This document shows positions 50,215-58,589 of a stretch of DNA of 58,589 nt, in pieces; within the stretch, counting starts at the first letter, position 1, and each line of letters starts with the position of its first letter. The stretch spans positions 56,797 through 115,385 of the forward strand of contig CAMYMR010000004.1 of assembly GCA_947259285.1 (NCBI GenBank). Reading direction: 5' to 3'. The translations under genes were made by a program, and so were the position numbers. The notes beneath the pieces are model-generated. The model did not search any database. It was not told the origin of the DNA and saw only the letters and a program-made list of their open reading frames with translations. Source of the stretch: an uncultured Woeseiaceae bacterium. Its GTDB lineage: Bacteria; Pseudomonadota; Gammaproteobacteria; Steroidobacterales; Woeseiaceae.

Positions 50215-52269
50215 CTACAACGGTGTCGTGAGCTGTTGCAGGAACGTCTCCTGGGCCGAGACGCGTTGCTCGTCTCCGGGCGAGAGACGTGTGTAACTGC
50301 CGTTACCGTTTAACACCCAGGCCTGGCAATTATCGGCCAGGAACAAGTCCAGGTGCGTGCGCAGCTTGTCTTTCATGGCTTTCTGACGAATCTCGAAACA
50401 GGACTCGTTGCGGCGGAACAGGTTGCGCTCCATCCAGTCGGCGCTTGAACAATAGAACTCCTCATTGCCGTCATTGTGGAAGTAATAGACGCGCGAATGC
50501 TCGAGAAAGCGACCGACGATCGAGCGCACATGGATATTTTCCGACAGACCTTTCACGCCCGGGCGCAAAGAACAGATGCCGCGAACAATCAGGTCGATCT
50601 TCACGCCTGCCTGTGAGGCTTCGTAAAGGGCGTCGATGAGCTGCGGTTCGTTCACTGAGTTGACCTTCGCAATAATGCGAGCATCCTTTCCGGCCTTCGC
50701 GATACTGGTTTCACGCTGTATTTTGTCCATCAATGCCGGGAAAAGACTAAACGGCGAGGCGAGCATGCGCGTCATGCCGGTGGCTTCAGTCAGGCTGGTG
50801 AGCTGCAGGAACAGCTTGTGCACGTCCTCACCCAGAGGTTGGCCGCTCGACAGGTAGCCATAGTCGGTATAGACCGACGTCGTTGCGTGATGGTAGTTGC
50901 CGGTTCCGAGGTGCACGTAACGCACGAGCTTGTCGTCCTCACGGCGCACGATGAGCAACATCTTCGCATGTGTCTTGAACCCGACCAGTCCGTAGACGAC
51001 CTGCGCCCCGGCCTCCTGGAGCCTGTTCGCGAGCGCGATGTTGGCCGCCTCATCGAAACGAGCCATAAGCTCGATGACAACGGTGACCTCTTTTCCAGAG
51101 CGCGCGGCTGTCACCAGGTGATCCACGATTGGCGAGTCGGCACCCGTGCGATACAGAGTCTGCTTGATCGCGAGCACGTCAGGATCGACTGCCGCTAACG
51201 CGATGAAGTCAATGACCGGAGCGAAGGACTGATACGGGTGATGCAGCAGCACGTTCTTCTTGGACAGGATTTCGAACATGTTCTCGTCCGTCTGCATTTC
51301 GTCGGGTAGGCCCTGGGCGAATGGCTCGTAAAGAAGTTCCGGATGATCCGTAACATCGCAAACGGTGCTCATGCGATTGAGGTTTACCGGGCCCTCGACG
51401 AGGTACATATCGGATTTTTGCAGAGAGAAGTGGTCGAGCAGAAATTCCTGCAGATCTTCGGGGCACTCATGTCCGATTTCTATGCGAACGGCCGCGCCAT
51501 AGCGGCTGGCCTCGAGCTGACCTTCCAGCACCCGGACCAGGTCGCTGACTTCCTCGTCGTCAATATAAAGGTCGCTGTTTCGCGTGACACGAAACTGATA
51601 GCAGCCATCGACCTCCAGCCCCGGAAACAGGCGATCGACATGCACGCGAATGACCGAAGAGAGGAATACGTAGTTATGTTCGCCGGGCTTACTCAGGTGC
51701 TCCGGAAGTTCTATGATGCGCGGCAACGATCGCGGCGCCTGTACCATGCCTCGATGCCGGCGCCGACCGAACGCATCGCGACCGTGTAGGCGCATGATGA
51801 AGTTCAGGCTCTTGTTGAGAATGCGCGGGAATGGCCGCGACGGATCGAAGGTCAGCGGCGTCAGCACGGGAATGACCTGCTCGTCGAAATACTGGCTGAG
51901 CCAGGCCTGTTGTTCGTCGTTCCACTCGTGGCTTTGCACGAAGCACATGCCGGCCTTTTCCAATTCGGGGAACATTACCTTATTCAGCAGCTCGTACTGC
52001 TGATCCACGAGTTGGCCGACCTCTTCACGCAAGCGGTCGAACAACTCCTGTGACGGCATCTTCTCAGGACCTTGCGCGGGCGCCCCGATTTCCATGCGCT
52101 GCTTGAGCCCCGCGACGCGGATTTCGAAGAACTCGTCGAGGTTGGTACAGCTGATGCAAAGGAAGCGCAGCCGCTCAAGCAGCGGTATGTCGGGATCGCC
52201 TGCTTGCGCGAAAACGCGCTTGTGGAACTCGAGCAGGCTGAGTTCGCGATTAATGTAGAGGCTGTCCAT
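50215..52269 (-). CDS. ppk1: Polyphosphate kinase Ppk1
   Basis: 684 aa enzyme that builds polyphosphate from ATP. The N-terminus is YINRELSLLEFHKRVFAQAG, then NLDEFFEIRVAGLKQRM. The body contains HHPYQSFAPVIDFIALAAVD, IKQTLYRTGADSPIV and RYVHLGTGNYHHATTSVYTD with the phospho-His region, and the end has GICSLRPGVKGLSENI. Convergent to ppx, the opposing enzyme, with about 70 bases between them and no strong terminator seen. Confidence 0.97.
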   Translation of the reverse strand: MDSLYINRELSLLEFHKRVFAQAGDPDIPLLERLRFLCISCTNLDEFFEIRVAGLKQRMEIGAPAQGPEKMPSQELFDRLREEVGQLVDQQYELLNKVMFPELEKAGMCFVQSHEWNDEQQAWLSQYFDEQVIPVLTPLTFDPSRPFPRILNKSLNFIMRLHGRDAFGRRRHRGMVQAPRSLPRIIELPEHLSKPGEHNYVFLSSVIRVHVDRLFPGLEVDGCYQFRVTRNSDLYIDDEEVSDLVRVLEGQLEASRYGAAVRIEIGHECPEDLQEFLLDHFSLQKSDMYLVEGPVNLNRMSTVCDVTDHPELLYEPFAQGLPDEMQTDENMFEILSKKNVLLHHPYQSFAPVIDFIALAAVDPDVLAIKQTLYRTGADSPIVDHLVTAARSGKEVTVVIELMARFDEAANIALANRLQEAGAQVVYGLVGFKTHAKMLLIVRREDDKLVRYVHLGTGNYHHATTSVYTDYGYLSSGQPLGEDVHKLFLQLTSLTEATGMTRMLASPFSLFPALMDKIQRETSIAKAGKDARIIAKVNSVNEPQLIDALYEASQAGVKIDLIVRGICSLRPGVKGLSENIHVRSIVGRFLEHSRVYYFHNDGNEEFYCSSADWMERNLFRRNESCFEIRQKAMKDKLRTHLDLFLADNCQAWVLNGNGSYTRLSPGDEQRVSAQETFLQQLTTPL

Positions 52270-52323
52270 CTAGAGGTCCAACACCGTCATTTGGATTGGT
52301 TCAACGCGCTCTGAAGCGGTTGA

Positions 52324-53430
52324 TCACGAGGCGTAGTGTATCGCGCCCAGTATGACTTTGTGACTCGCACCCGTCACACTCGGTAGGTTGCCGGTCTTTT
52401 TTCTGATTGTTCGCATTGCCAGCCAGGCGAACGCAGCCGCCTCGACCCAATCGGGGTCAAGCCCGACGGCCTGCGTACTCTCGACAGCACTTTTGGACAG
52501 ACGGCGTCTCAGGCGCTGCATCAGATCGTGGTTGTGCACGCCGCCGCCGCAGACATAGGTCTCGCGGGTCGCAGGCGCATACCGCTCAATCGCCGCGGCA
52601 ACGGAGATGGCCGTGAGTTCGGAGAGCGTTGCCTGAACGTCGCAGGGATCATGTTTGTCAACGCCAAATCCGCTCAGCCATTCCAGGTTGAAGTGCTCGA
52701 AGCCGGTACTTTTCGGTGGCGGCGCCTTGAAGTACTCGTCGTTGACCAGCGCGTCGAGCAAATCGTCCGCCACGCTACCGGCGGCCGCCCACTGACCGTT
52801 TTCGTCATACTGTAAGGACCGCCGCGCGCCAATCCACGCGTCCAGTAACGTGTTGCCGGGGCCGGTATCGAATCCCGTTATCGGCGCAGCGTCGCCCGGA
52901 AGCACGGTGACATTGGCAATACCCCCGAGATTGAGAACGACCCGATGTTTGCCGGGCGCTCGGAACAGCCACTCGTGGAACGGGGGCACCAGCGGAGCGC
53001 CCTGCCCACCAGCCACGATGTCGGCGCGGCGAAAGTCGGCCACCGTGGTAATAGCGGTTCCCGCGGCAATGGTCGTCGGGTCCCCGACCTGCAGGGAGAA
53101 CGGCCGCAAGCCGTCCGGCTGGTGGCGAAGCGTCTGACCGTGACTTCCGATCGCGACGATGTCGGCCGCAGAGATGCCGCTCTTTTCAATGAGCGCCAGG
53201 GCGGCGTCCCGAAAACACTCGCCGACCCATCGGTCGAGCGCGCCCAGCCTGTCGAGGCCGCAGGCGTCCGGTTTCGCAATCAATGATCGCAGTGCGTCGC
53301 GGAGTTCTGCGGGATAGGCATGAACATGAGTTTCGCGAAGCTCAAACGCGTCGTCAGCAATCGTTGCCAGGACAGAATCTATTCCGTCCATGCTGGTGCC
53401 GGAGATCAGACCAATGTAATCGTCAGGCAT
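52324..53430 (-). CDS. anmK: Anhydro-N-acetylmuramic acid kinase
   Basis: 368 aa ASKHA kinase. It opens the 1,6-anhydro ring and phosphorylates MurNAc during murein recycling. It has IGLISGTSMDGIDSVLATI, IGSHGQTLRHQPDG, GGQGAPLVPPFHEWLF, VVLNLGGIANVTVLPG and GFDTGPGNTLLDAW. It lies directly after the M23 endopeptidase gene (6 bases between), so murein cutting and reuse are co-transcribed. AmpD elsewhere in the window supplies its substrate route. Confidence 0.97.
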   Translation of the reverse strand: MPDDYIGLISGTSMDGIDSVLATIADDAFELRETHVHAYPAELRDALRSLIAKPDACGLDRLGALDRWVGECFRDAALALIEKSGISAADIVAIGSHGQTLRHQPDGLRPFSLQVGDPTTIAAGTAITTVADFRRADIVAGGQGAPLVPPFHEWLFRAPGKHRVVLNLGGIANVTVLPGDAAPITGFDTGPGNTLLDAWIGARRSLQYDENGQWAAAGSVADDLLDALVNDEYFKAPPPKSTGFEHFNLEWLSGFGVDKHDPCDVQATLSELTAISVAAAIERYAPATRETYVCGGGVHNHDLMQRLRRRLSKSAVESTQAVGLDPDWVEAAAFAWLAMRTIRKKTGNLPSVTGASHKVILGAIHYAS

Positions 53431-53436
53431 CGGGCA

Positions 53437-54843
53437 TTACTGGCCGCCGTATCCGAGAGAGGCGACCTGTCCGCGCTTGAATTGTTCCAGCTCTCTCATG
53501 ATCGGCTTGGCAGCCGCGAAAAAAGCCTCCCGGTATTCATCAGCAATCGGCTCAGCGTCGGGCAGGCGCACCGTACGCGGATTCCGGTGCACTCCATTGA
53601 CGCGATACTCGTAGTGGAGGTGATTGGCGGTCGCAAGGCCGGTCGCGCCGACGTAACCGATGGTCTGCCCCTGGCGCACGCGCGACCCGATTCTCGCCTT
53701 GGCCGCAAAGGACGACATATGCGCATACAGTGTCGTGATGTTACCGCCGTGTTGGAGGATTACCGCTTTGCCGTAGCCTGACTTGGTGCCCCGGAATATG
53801 ACTTTGCCATCGCCCGAGGCCTTGATTGGCGTCCCGCGCGGCGCCGCGTAGTCGACGCCGCGGTGTGCACGTATCGTATTCAGAATCGGATGGCGGCGAT
53901 TCGGATTGAAGTTTGAACTGATTCGGGTGAAATCCACTGGATTGCGGAGGAACGCTTTGCGTACGCTTTTGCCTTCCGGAGTGAAGTAGTCCGTGCGGTC
54001 TTCCTTATTTTTGAATCGAACGGCCTGAATCGATCGGCCTCTGTTGTTGAATTCGGCTGCGATGATCTCACCGTCGGTAACGAACTCACCGTCCTGCCAG
54101 ATTTCCTCATACTGAACGTAGTAGTTGTCGCCACTGCGGATATCGAGAACGAAATCGACATCCCAGGCGAAAATGCCGGCTATGTTCATGATCACCTTGT
54201 CTGACAGGCCGGCTTCTGCAGCGCTCTCAAACAACGAGGTATCGATCACGCCATAAGCATGTTGTTTTCGGGTTTCGACCGGCCGCTCGATAAGCTTTGC
54301 GACGAAGCTCGAGGCATCTTTGTCGATCCTGAGCGCACTGGTCAGGTTCAGTTCGGAGTAGATACTGATGAGTTCGCCCTGATCGTGCGTGATTTCAAAG
54401 ACGTCGCCCGGTTTGATCTTGCGAAACAGCTGCTTGGCCTCGTCGAGCCTTGCGATAGTCATTAGCTGCCCGAGGTTTAGCTGGTTCTTACGGAACAGCC
54501 TTTCCATGGTGTCGCCGCGCCCGACCGTTAACACCAAGGTATCAAACTCAGGTTCAGGTTCCGCAGCTATGAGCGGTTCTGCCAATTCCGGCATTGGCGA
54601 TTCGGATGCCTCCTGATCGCTGTCTGCCAGAGCAGGCACGCTCGTAGTCCTGGTTGCCGTCAATTCGGGAGTGTCCGGGATAGTCGGCTTCGGGTCGCTC
54701 GAATTCAGTCCTTTAAAGAGCGCCAGGCCGATCAGCGGTAGCCCCAGGCCGACAAAAAACCAGTGAAGAGCGCGGGATTTTGCGGGTCCTTTCGCTGCAG
54801 ATGGCTTGTAATCGTGAAGAAGTGGACTGACCGGACGATTCAA
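53437..54843 (-). CDS. M23-family murein DD-endopeptidase (MepM-like)
   Basis: 468 aa. A membrane helix at about residues 27-43 (LHWFFVGLGLPLIGLALF) anchors it. A Pro/Glu-rich stretch leads to a LysM/OapA-like domain (LVLTVGRGDTMERLFRKNQL). The C-terminal LytM peptidase has zinc ligands in RAHRGVDYAAPRGTPI, TTLYAHMSSF and NHLHYEYRVNG. It cleaves peptidoglycan cross-links to let the wall grow. It is divergent from tyrS and upstream of anmK, an arrangement (tyrS, mepM-like, anmK) common in gammaproteobacteria. Confidence 0.94.
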   Translation of the reverse strand: MNRPVSPLLHDYKPSAAKGPAKSRALHWFFVGLGLPLIGLALFKGLNSSDPKPTIPDTPELTATRTTSVPALADSDQEASESPMPELAEPLIAAEPEPEFDTLVLTVGRGDTMERLFRKNQLNLGQLMTIARLDEAKQLFRKIKPGDVFEITHDQGELISIYSELNLTSALRIDKDASSFVAKLIERPVETRKQHAYGVIDTSLFESAAEAGLSDKVIMNIAGIFAWDVDFVLDIRSGDNYYVQYEEIWQDGEFVTDGEIIAAEFNNRGRSIQAVRFKNKEDRTDYFTPEGKSVRKAFLRNPVDFTRISSNFNPNRRHPILNTIRAHRGVDYAAPRGTPIKASGDGKVIFRGTKSGYGKAVILQHGGNITTLYAHMSSFAAKARIGSRVRQGQTIGYVGATGLATANHLHYEYRVNGVHRNPRTVRLPDAEPIADEYREAFFAAAKPIMRELEQFKRGQVASLGYGGQ

Positions 54844-55014
54844 GTCTGCGTCCCCCGAAGTTAGTGCGCCGCACTGAAAGCCGCTACTCTACCGTGCGTC
54901 ATTTTCAAGGTCAAAGAAAAGGGTTATAAGTCATGGTGTTAACGGGCACAGGGATGCTACAGTTTCGCAGCCGATCACTCGGCGAAATTTGACAAGGATT
55001 GGCAAGTCACTGTC

Positions 55015-56214
55015 ATGACCGAATTCGACCAACAAATCGCAGAACTCAGCCGCGGTGCTGACGAGGTACTGCCGGCAGACGGGCTTCTCGCAAAGTTGAA
55101 GCAGAAGAGACCGCTGATCGTTAAAGCCGGCTTCGATCCGACGGCGCCCGACCTGCATATCGGTCACACGGTACTCATCAACAAGATGAGGCAGTTTCAG
55201 CAACTGGGTCACGACGTCGTGTTCCTGATCGGTGATTTCACCGGCATGATCGGCGATCCATCGGGTAGGAGCGCGGTGCGCCCTCCGTTATCGCCAGACG
55301 AGATCAAGGCCAATGCCGCGACCTATGAGGCGCAGATCTTCAAGATTCTGGACAAGGACAAGACGCGGGTCGAATTCAATTCAACCTGGATGGGAAAAAT
55401 GGATGCGGCCGGTCTCATCAGACTGGCTGCACGGCATACGGTGGCACGCATGCTCGAGCGCGATGACTTCAACAAGCGTTACGCCGGCGGCCAACCCATT
55501 TCGATCCATGAATTCCTGTACCCGCTCGTGCAAGGGTACGACTCCGTGCAGCTCAAAGCCGATGTGGAGCTCGGCGGCACGGACCAGAAGTTTAATCTGC
55601 TTGTCGGTCGCCAACTGCAGCAGGACTATGGCCAGGAGCCGCAGGTCGTGATGACGACTCCGTTGCTGGAGGGCCTTGACGGTGTTCAGAAGATGTCGAA
55701 ATCACTGCACAACTACATCGGCATTACGGATCCGCCCGGCGAGATGTTCGGCAAAATAATGTCGATTTCCGACGATTTGATGTGGCGATACTTCGACGTT
55801 CTCAGCTTCCGCAGCCTTGACGATATCGCCGAACTGCGGCGCTCGGTCGAGGCTGGCCTGAATCCCCGCGACGCAAAATTTGAACTTGGGACCGAAATCG
55901 TTGCCAGATTCCATAACGAGGCGCTGGCGGAGAGCGCGAAAGCAGAGTTCATCTCCCGTTTTCAGCAGGGTGCGATGCCCGATGATATTTCCGAAATCGC
56001 GCTCCAGAGTCAGGATGGCCAATTGGGCATTGCCCATCTATTAAAGGGCGCCGGACTCGTAAGCAGCACCTCGGAGGCTTTTCGAATGATCGATCAAGGC
56101 GCCGTCAGGATCGACGGCCAGCGAATTGACGATCGTTCGTTACAGATCGCGGCCGGGAGCTCTAATGTTTACCAGGTCGGCAAACGCCGGTTCGCACGCG
56201 TCACTCTCGCCTGA
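55015..56214 (+). CDS. tyrS: Tyrosyl-tRNA synthetase
   Basis: 399 aa class I synthetase. The HIGH motif is in [20 protein letters not shown] and the KMSKS motif in [29 protein letters not shown] and the C-terminal S4 RNA-binding domain ([19 protein letters not shown]) are typical of the TyrRS-Z branch found in many gammaproteobacteria. Start ATG 55015 has aagga about 20 bases upstream, a somewhat distant site. It charges tRNA-Tyr. Confidence 0.97.
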   Translation: MTEFDQQIAELSRGADEVLPADGLLAKLKQKRPLIVKAGFDPTAPDLHIGHTVLINKMRQFQQLGHDVVFLIGDFTGMIGDPSGRSAVRPPLSPDEIKANAATYEAQIFKILDKDKTRVEFNSTWMGKMDAAGLIRLAARHTVARMLERDDFNKRYAGGQPISIHEFLYPLVQGYDSVQLKADVELGGTDQKFNLLVGRQLQQDYGQEPQVVMTTPLLEGLDGVQKMSKSLHNYIGITDPPGEMFGKIMSISDDLMWRYFDVLSFRSLDDIAELRRSVEAGLNPRDAKFELGTEIVARFHNEALAESAKAEFISRFQQGAMPDDISEIALQSQDGQLGIAHLLKGAGLVSSTSEAFRMIDQGAVRIDGQRIDDRSLQIAAGSSNVYQVGKRRFARVTLA

Positions 56215-56277
56215 GCGCGGCGCGATGGGGACGGCAATTCCGCGCTGCCGAGCCACGATCAGACCGGAGGTGCAGCA

Positions 56278-57438
56278 ATGAACTGGATTAGGAACCTTGC
56301 AGCTACGGCCATAGTCGCTGGCCTGATGGCACCCGCGGCAGCGATGACCGATGCCGAGGTTGACGAGCTTCGCGCACAGTTCCAAAACGTGATCGACGGT
56401 TTGAACGACGATTCGTTTGATCGATTCAATCGGGCGATCTCCAAGAAAGACATGACAGCCCGCATCTTCGGCGGCCGGTTGATTGAGCCCGACGTGAAGC
56501 AGGCCTTCTCTTCCGACTTTGCGTCGTCGCTTCAGGGAATGTTCGTTTCATCGTTTCCACAATCGAAAAGCGAAATCCTTGGGACTCTGATCGACTTTCA
56601 GTTCAGCGAGGATCAGGGACAAGCGGTCGTGCGCTACGCTGCCTCAGGCTATCGCTATTCCTACCATGTCTATGAGCTGGGCCTGGACTCAAGAGGGCGC
56701 ATGCTGATCGTGGACTGGCTCGACTACTTTCAGGGCAACCGCTTCTCCGACGAGGCGGGGCAGGCGCTGGTCATGGCCATGCCCAGCAAGCCGTCGACCC
56801 GTAACATGCTGCAAAACAAAACGCTGGGCGACGGCGAAATTTTTCAGGCCGGCGAACTTTTCAAGGCGGTACGCGACAAAGAGGCCGAGCGATTCTTCCA
56901 GATATTCGATGGACTGGATCCCGCGCTTCTCAAAGAGCCTATGGTCCTGCGGCTTAACCTGCAGCTGTCGTTGGTGTTCCCGGAAAGCCCCCGAGCAGCA
57001 AACGCGGTTCAGATGATCGTCGATACGTTTCCGGACGATCACCTCAATAGCCTGAGATTGGTCGGTTACTTCATTGCGAACCGACAGTACGAAGAAGCCA
57101 TTGACGCGATAGAGCGATTTCAGGAGGGTAGCGGTATTCGTGATGGTGCAATGGAATCCGTGAAGTCGGCCGCGGCCCTGGCGATGGGAAATTTGGACGA
57201 CGCGGAAAAACACGCATTGCAGGCCACGGTCGTCGAGCCGTCGCTCGAACTGGGATGGTGGTCGCTGCTGCGCGCGCGGACCCGCGCCAAAGACTACGAT
57301 GGCGCAACGGAGGCGCTGACGCGGCTTGAAGACGAATTCGGCCATACGCTCGATGCCGCCAAGCTAAAACGCGATCGCTTTCTCAAGGTGCTGGCTGACA
57401 AGCAGGAATACCTGAACTGGCGTGCGTCCCGAGAATAA
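56278..57438 (+). CDS. Secreted protein with TPR-like helical repeats
   Basis: 386 aa. The Sec signal LAATAIVAGLMAPAAA is followed by a soluble protein. The first half (about 25-190) resembles unknown periplasmic domains (RIFGGRLIEPDVKQAFSSDF, YRYSYHVYELGLDSRGRMLI). The second half has paired-helix repeats (VGYFIANRQYEEAIDAIERF, ALAMGNLDDAEKHALQATVV, RTRAKDYDGATEALTRLED) of the tetratricopeptide type. The role is unknown; such proteins usually act as scaffolds. ggaggt lies just upstream of the ATG. The GNAT gene overlaps its stop. Confidence 0.85.
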   Translation: MNWIRNLAATAIVAGLMAPAAAMTDAEVDELRAQFQNVIDGLNDDSFDRFNRAISKKDMTARIFGGRLIEPDVKQAFSSDFASSLQGMFVSSFPQSKSEILGTLIDFQFSEDQGQAVVRYAASGYRYSYHVYELGLDSRGRMLIVDWLDYFQGNRFSDEAGQALVMAMPSKPSTRNMLQNKTLGDGEIFQAGELFKAVRDKEAERFFQIFDGLDPALLKEPMVLRLNLQLSLVFPESPRAANAVQMIVDTFPDDHLNSLRLVGYFIANRQYEEAIDAIERFQEGSGIRDGAMESVKSAAALAMGNLDDAEKHALQATVVEPSLELGWWSLLRARTRAKDYDGATEALTRLEDEFGHTLDAAKLKRDRFLKVLADKQEYLNWRASRE

Positions 57439-57919
57439 GAGCAACGTCGAAATTGTCGAATACTCCGCTCGTTACGGAGATGCCTTTGAGCGTCTGAACG
57501 TTGAATGGCTCGACAAGTACTTCGAGGTAGAGCCGATTGACCGGCAAATCCTGTCGGATCCGATGAGCACCATCATCGCGCCGGGCGGTGTTATTTTGTA
57601 TGCCCGCGTTGAGGCGGAGGTCGTTGGCACTGTGGCGCTCAAGTACGCCGGCGACGGAGTCTACGAGCTGACCAAAATGGCGGTCACTGAGCGGCGGCAG
57701 GGTCTGGGCATCGGCCGCAAGCTGCTGCAGGCGGCCATCCGGAGGTTTCAGCAACTGGATGGGAATACGCTCTATCTCGAGTCGCACAGCTCCCTGGGGC
57801 CGGCGATTGCGCTGTATGAATCTGCGGGATTTTGCCACGAAACTCCGCCGGCGCCCTCAGAGTATGCGCGTGCCGACGTCTTCATGGTGTACCGGGGGGA
57901 AGCCGCCCTGACTGCCTGA
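57422..57919 (+). CDS. GNAT family N-acetyltransferase
   Basis: 165 aa. It has the core GTVALKYAGDGVYELTKMAV, the acetyl-CoA loop RRQGLGIGRKLLQAAI, and SSLGPAIALYESAGFCHE. The start is GTG 57422 inside the last codons of the upstream gene (17-base overlap). The substrate is unknown. About 100 bases with nothing else recognisable separate it from the rRNA promoters. Confidence 0.88.
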   Translation: MRPENKSNVEIVEYSARYGDAFERLNVEWLDKYFEVEPIDRQILSDPMSTIIAPGGVILYARVEAEVVGTVALKYAGDGVYELTKMAVTERRQGLGIGRKLLQAAIRRFQQLDGNTLYLESHSSLGPAIALYESAGFCHETPPAPSEYARADVFMVYRGEAALTA

Positions 57920-58028
57920 GGGCCCATTATTCGGGGAAGAATAGCCGTTATCGGGCCTGTGTGCAGCCCGACCGGAGCCCCCGCCGGGCCTGGATTTGCG
58001 GCTGCTTCAAAAAACATGAAGAAAGATG

Positions 58029-58056
58029 TTGACGGAGGGTCGTTGGCCGCTATAAT
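58029..58056 (+). promoter_or_regulatory. rRNA operon promoter P1
   Basis: TTGACG (58029-58034) and TATAAT (58051-58056) with a 16-base spacer, then a GC-rich discriminator gccccgc. This is the classic growth-rate- and ppGpp-regulated rrn P1 design. Start expected near 58063. Confidence 0.9.
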
Positions 58057-58126
58057 GCCCCGCTCGCTGAGGACACGGTGTTCCTCGGAGAACCCAGATT
58101 AGAGATTTGCAGGCGCCGGAGGGCTG

Positions 58127-58154
58127 TTGATTGGTCCGCTTTCGCCTGTATAAT
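58127..58154 (+). promoter_or_regulatory. rRNA operon promoter P2
   Basis: TTGATT (58127-58132) and TATAAT (58149-58154) with a 16-base spacer, about 98 bases after P1, matching the tandem P1-P2 layout of rrn operons. Confidence 0.85.
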
Positions 58155-58184
58155 TGTGGGTCCCCTCGAATGGGGGTAGGAATT

Positions 58185-58255
58185 GGGGACATTCTTAATT
58201 TGGACCACCATCCGGTCGGGCCAAATGGCTGGGAAGCCGAATTAAGAATGTCCCC
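58185..58255. repeat. 71-bp inverted-repeat element in the rRNA leader
   Basis: ggggacattcttaatt (58185-58200) is exactly inverted as aattaagaatgtcccc (58240-58255) around 39 bases. It lies after P2 and ends 9 bases before boxA. Arms of this kind (ggggaca...) resemble termini I associate with REP-type repeats of RAYT transposases. In RNA the arms would form a 16-bp stem, which might take the place of boxB. Confidence 0.8.
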
Positions 58256-58264
58256 GTTTTCGAT

Positions 58265-58300
58265 CGCTCTTTAAAAATTCAATCAGATAATTTGTGTGGG
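58265..58300 (+). promoter_or_regulatory. rRNA antitermination signal (boxA, boxC)
   Basis: cgctctttaaaaa (58265-58277) matches boxA, and tgtgtggg (58293-58300) matches boxC, with spacing as in the E. coli rrn leader. The transcript here binds NusB-NusE and lets polymerase read through the operon. Confidence 0.88.
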
Positions 58301-58403
58301 TGCTTGCGCTGGACTTTGCGAAGGCAAAATCAAGCGTAAATACCTAAGTTTAATTTTAGTAATTAAGCTGGGGATTACGTCTTTAGATAAAGCTCAAAGC
58401 TTT

Positions 58404-58589
58404 AAACTGAAGAGTTTGATCCTGGCTCAGATTGAACGCTGGCGGCATGCCTAACACATGCAAGTCGAACGGTAACGCGAAGAGCTTGCTCTTTGGCGAC
58501 GAGTGGCGGACGGGTGAGTAATACTTAGGAATCTGCCCAGTAGTGGGGGACAACTCGGGGAAACTCGAGCTAATACCGCATACGCCCTA
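58404..58589 (+). rRNA. rrs: 16S ribosomal RNA, 5' end (partial)
   Basis: The start aaactgaagagtttgatcct is followed by ggctcagattgaacgctggc, acacatgcaagtcgaacgg and gacgggtgagtaat. These are universal 16S 5'-domain sequences. The gene runs off the right edge after 186 bases. The variable region 1 hairpin (gcgaagagcttgctctttggc) is of gammaproteobacterial type. The mature 5' end is placed by analogy with E. coli. Confidence 0.97.

Noticed and set aside
54844-55014. Possible tRNA or small RNA between the M23 endopeptidase and tyrS genes
   Set aside because: No cloverleaf or CCA-type end could be folded. The stretch fits divergent promoters only.

Overview
This window looks like ordinary chromosome from a gammaproteobacterium with type IV pili, outer-membrane B12 uptake and a GC-rich genome. 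The main support is gene order. yggT-proC-yggS-pilT-pilU, then ruvX-yqgE-tonB-gshB, then pilG-pilH-pilI-pilJ-chpA-chpC follow the arrangement I remember from Pseudomonas. The start of the 16S gene at the right edge is also of gammaproteobacterial type. Several lineage-specific proteins and the lack of pyrR and pilK argue against Pseudomonas itself. A Woeseia/Steroidobacter/Chromatiales-like lineage is a guess. I see no prophage, integron, CRISPR array, tRNA or complete IS element.

Layout. 1-6.6 kb: the end of ppnN, small hypotheticals, heat-shock htpG behind a sigma-32-type promoter with overlapping msrB and an FKBP gene, a coiled-coil/HhH membrane protein and an alpha/beta hydrolase. 6.7-9.9 kb (minus strand): an HU-family protein with an unusual leader, a DUF4426 lipoprotein, yggT, proC, yggS. 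10-13.3 kb: three tandem PilT/PilU-type retraction ATPases. 13.4-14.5 kb: a 72-codon pyrB relic with most of the enzyme deleted in frame, overlapping a PyrK-like gene. 14.7-17.8 kb (minus): ruvX, yqgE, tonB, gshB. 18-27.4 kb: the Pil-Chp chemosensory operon. 27.4-36.5 kb: rsmE, ampD-ampE, B12 genes (btuF-like, cobO, btuB under a cobalamin riboswitch, a btuD-like ATPase), an ArsN2-like acetyltransferase, an inositol-monophosphatase-like enzyme and a metzincin-like protein. 36.5-41.6 kb: a structured gap, a beta-propeller/degenerate amidohydrolase coupled to a gamma-glutamyltransferase, and class III alcohol dehydrogenase. 41.8-46.3 kb: tyrA, a diguanylate cyclase, a solute-binding lipoprotein, a BtuC-like permease. 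46.4-54.8 kb: rppH, a coiled-coil membrane protein, bactofilin, erpA, ppx facing ppk1, anmK, an M23 endopeptidase. 55-58.6 kb: tyrS, a secreted repeat protein, a GNAT enzyme, and the promoters, leader and first 186 bases of a ribosomal RNA operon.

How the genes fit together. Pil-Chp (CheW/MCP/CheA-like kinase with two CheY-like regulators) should control the pilus motors, whose retraction ATPases lie 5-8 kb away. AmpD, AnmK and the M23 endopeptidase belong to murein turnover and recycling. BtuB, BtuF-, BtuC- and BtuD-like proteins and the adenosyltransferase make a B12 uptake and activation set split over about 16 kb. Ppx and Ppk1 oppose each other in polyphosphate metabolism.

The most notable observations are the internally deleted pyrB relic beside an orphan PyrK-like gene, the third tandem retraction ATPase, a Pil-Chp cluster without methylation enzymes, a predicted pseudo-amidohydrolase fused to a propeller, an inverted repeat sitting in the rRNA leader just before boxA, and three further palindromic intergenic elements. 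None is a proven new system. All calls rest on reading the sequence and on recalled family motifs; no searches were run.
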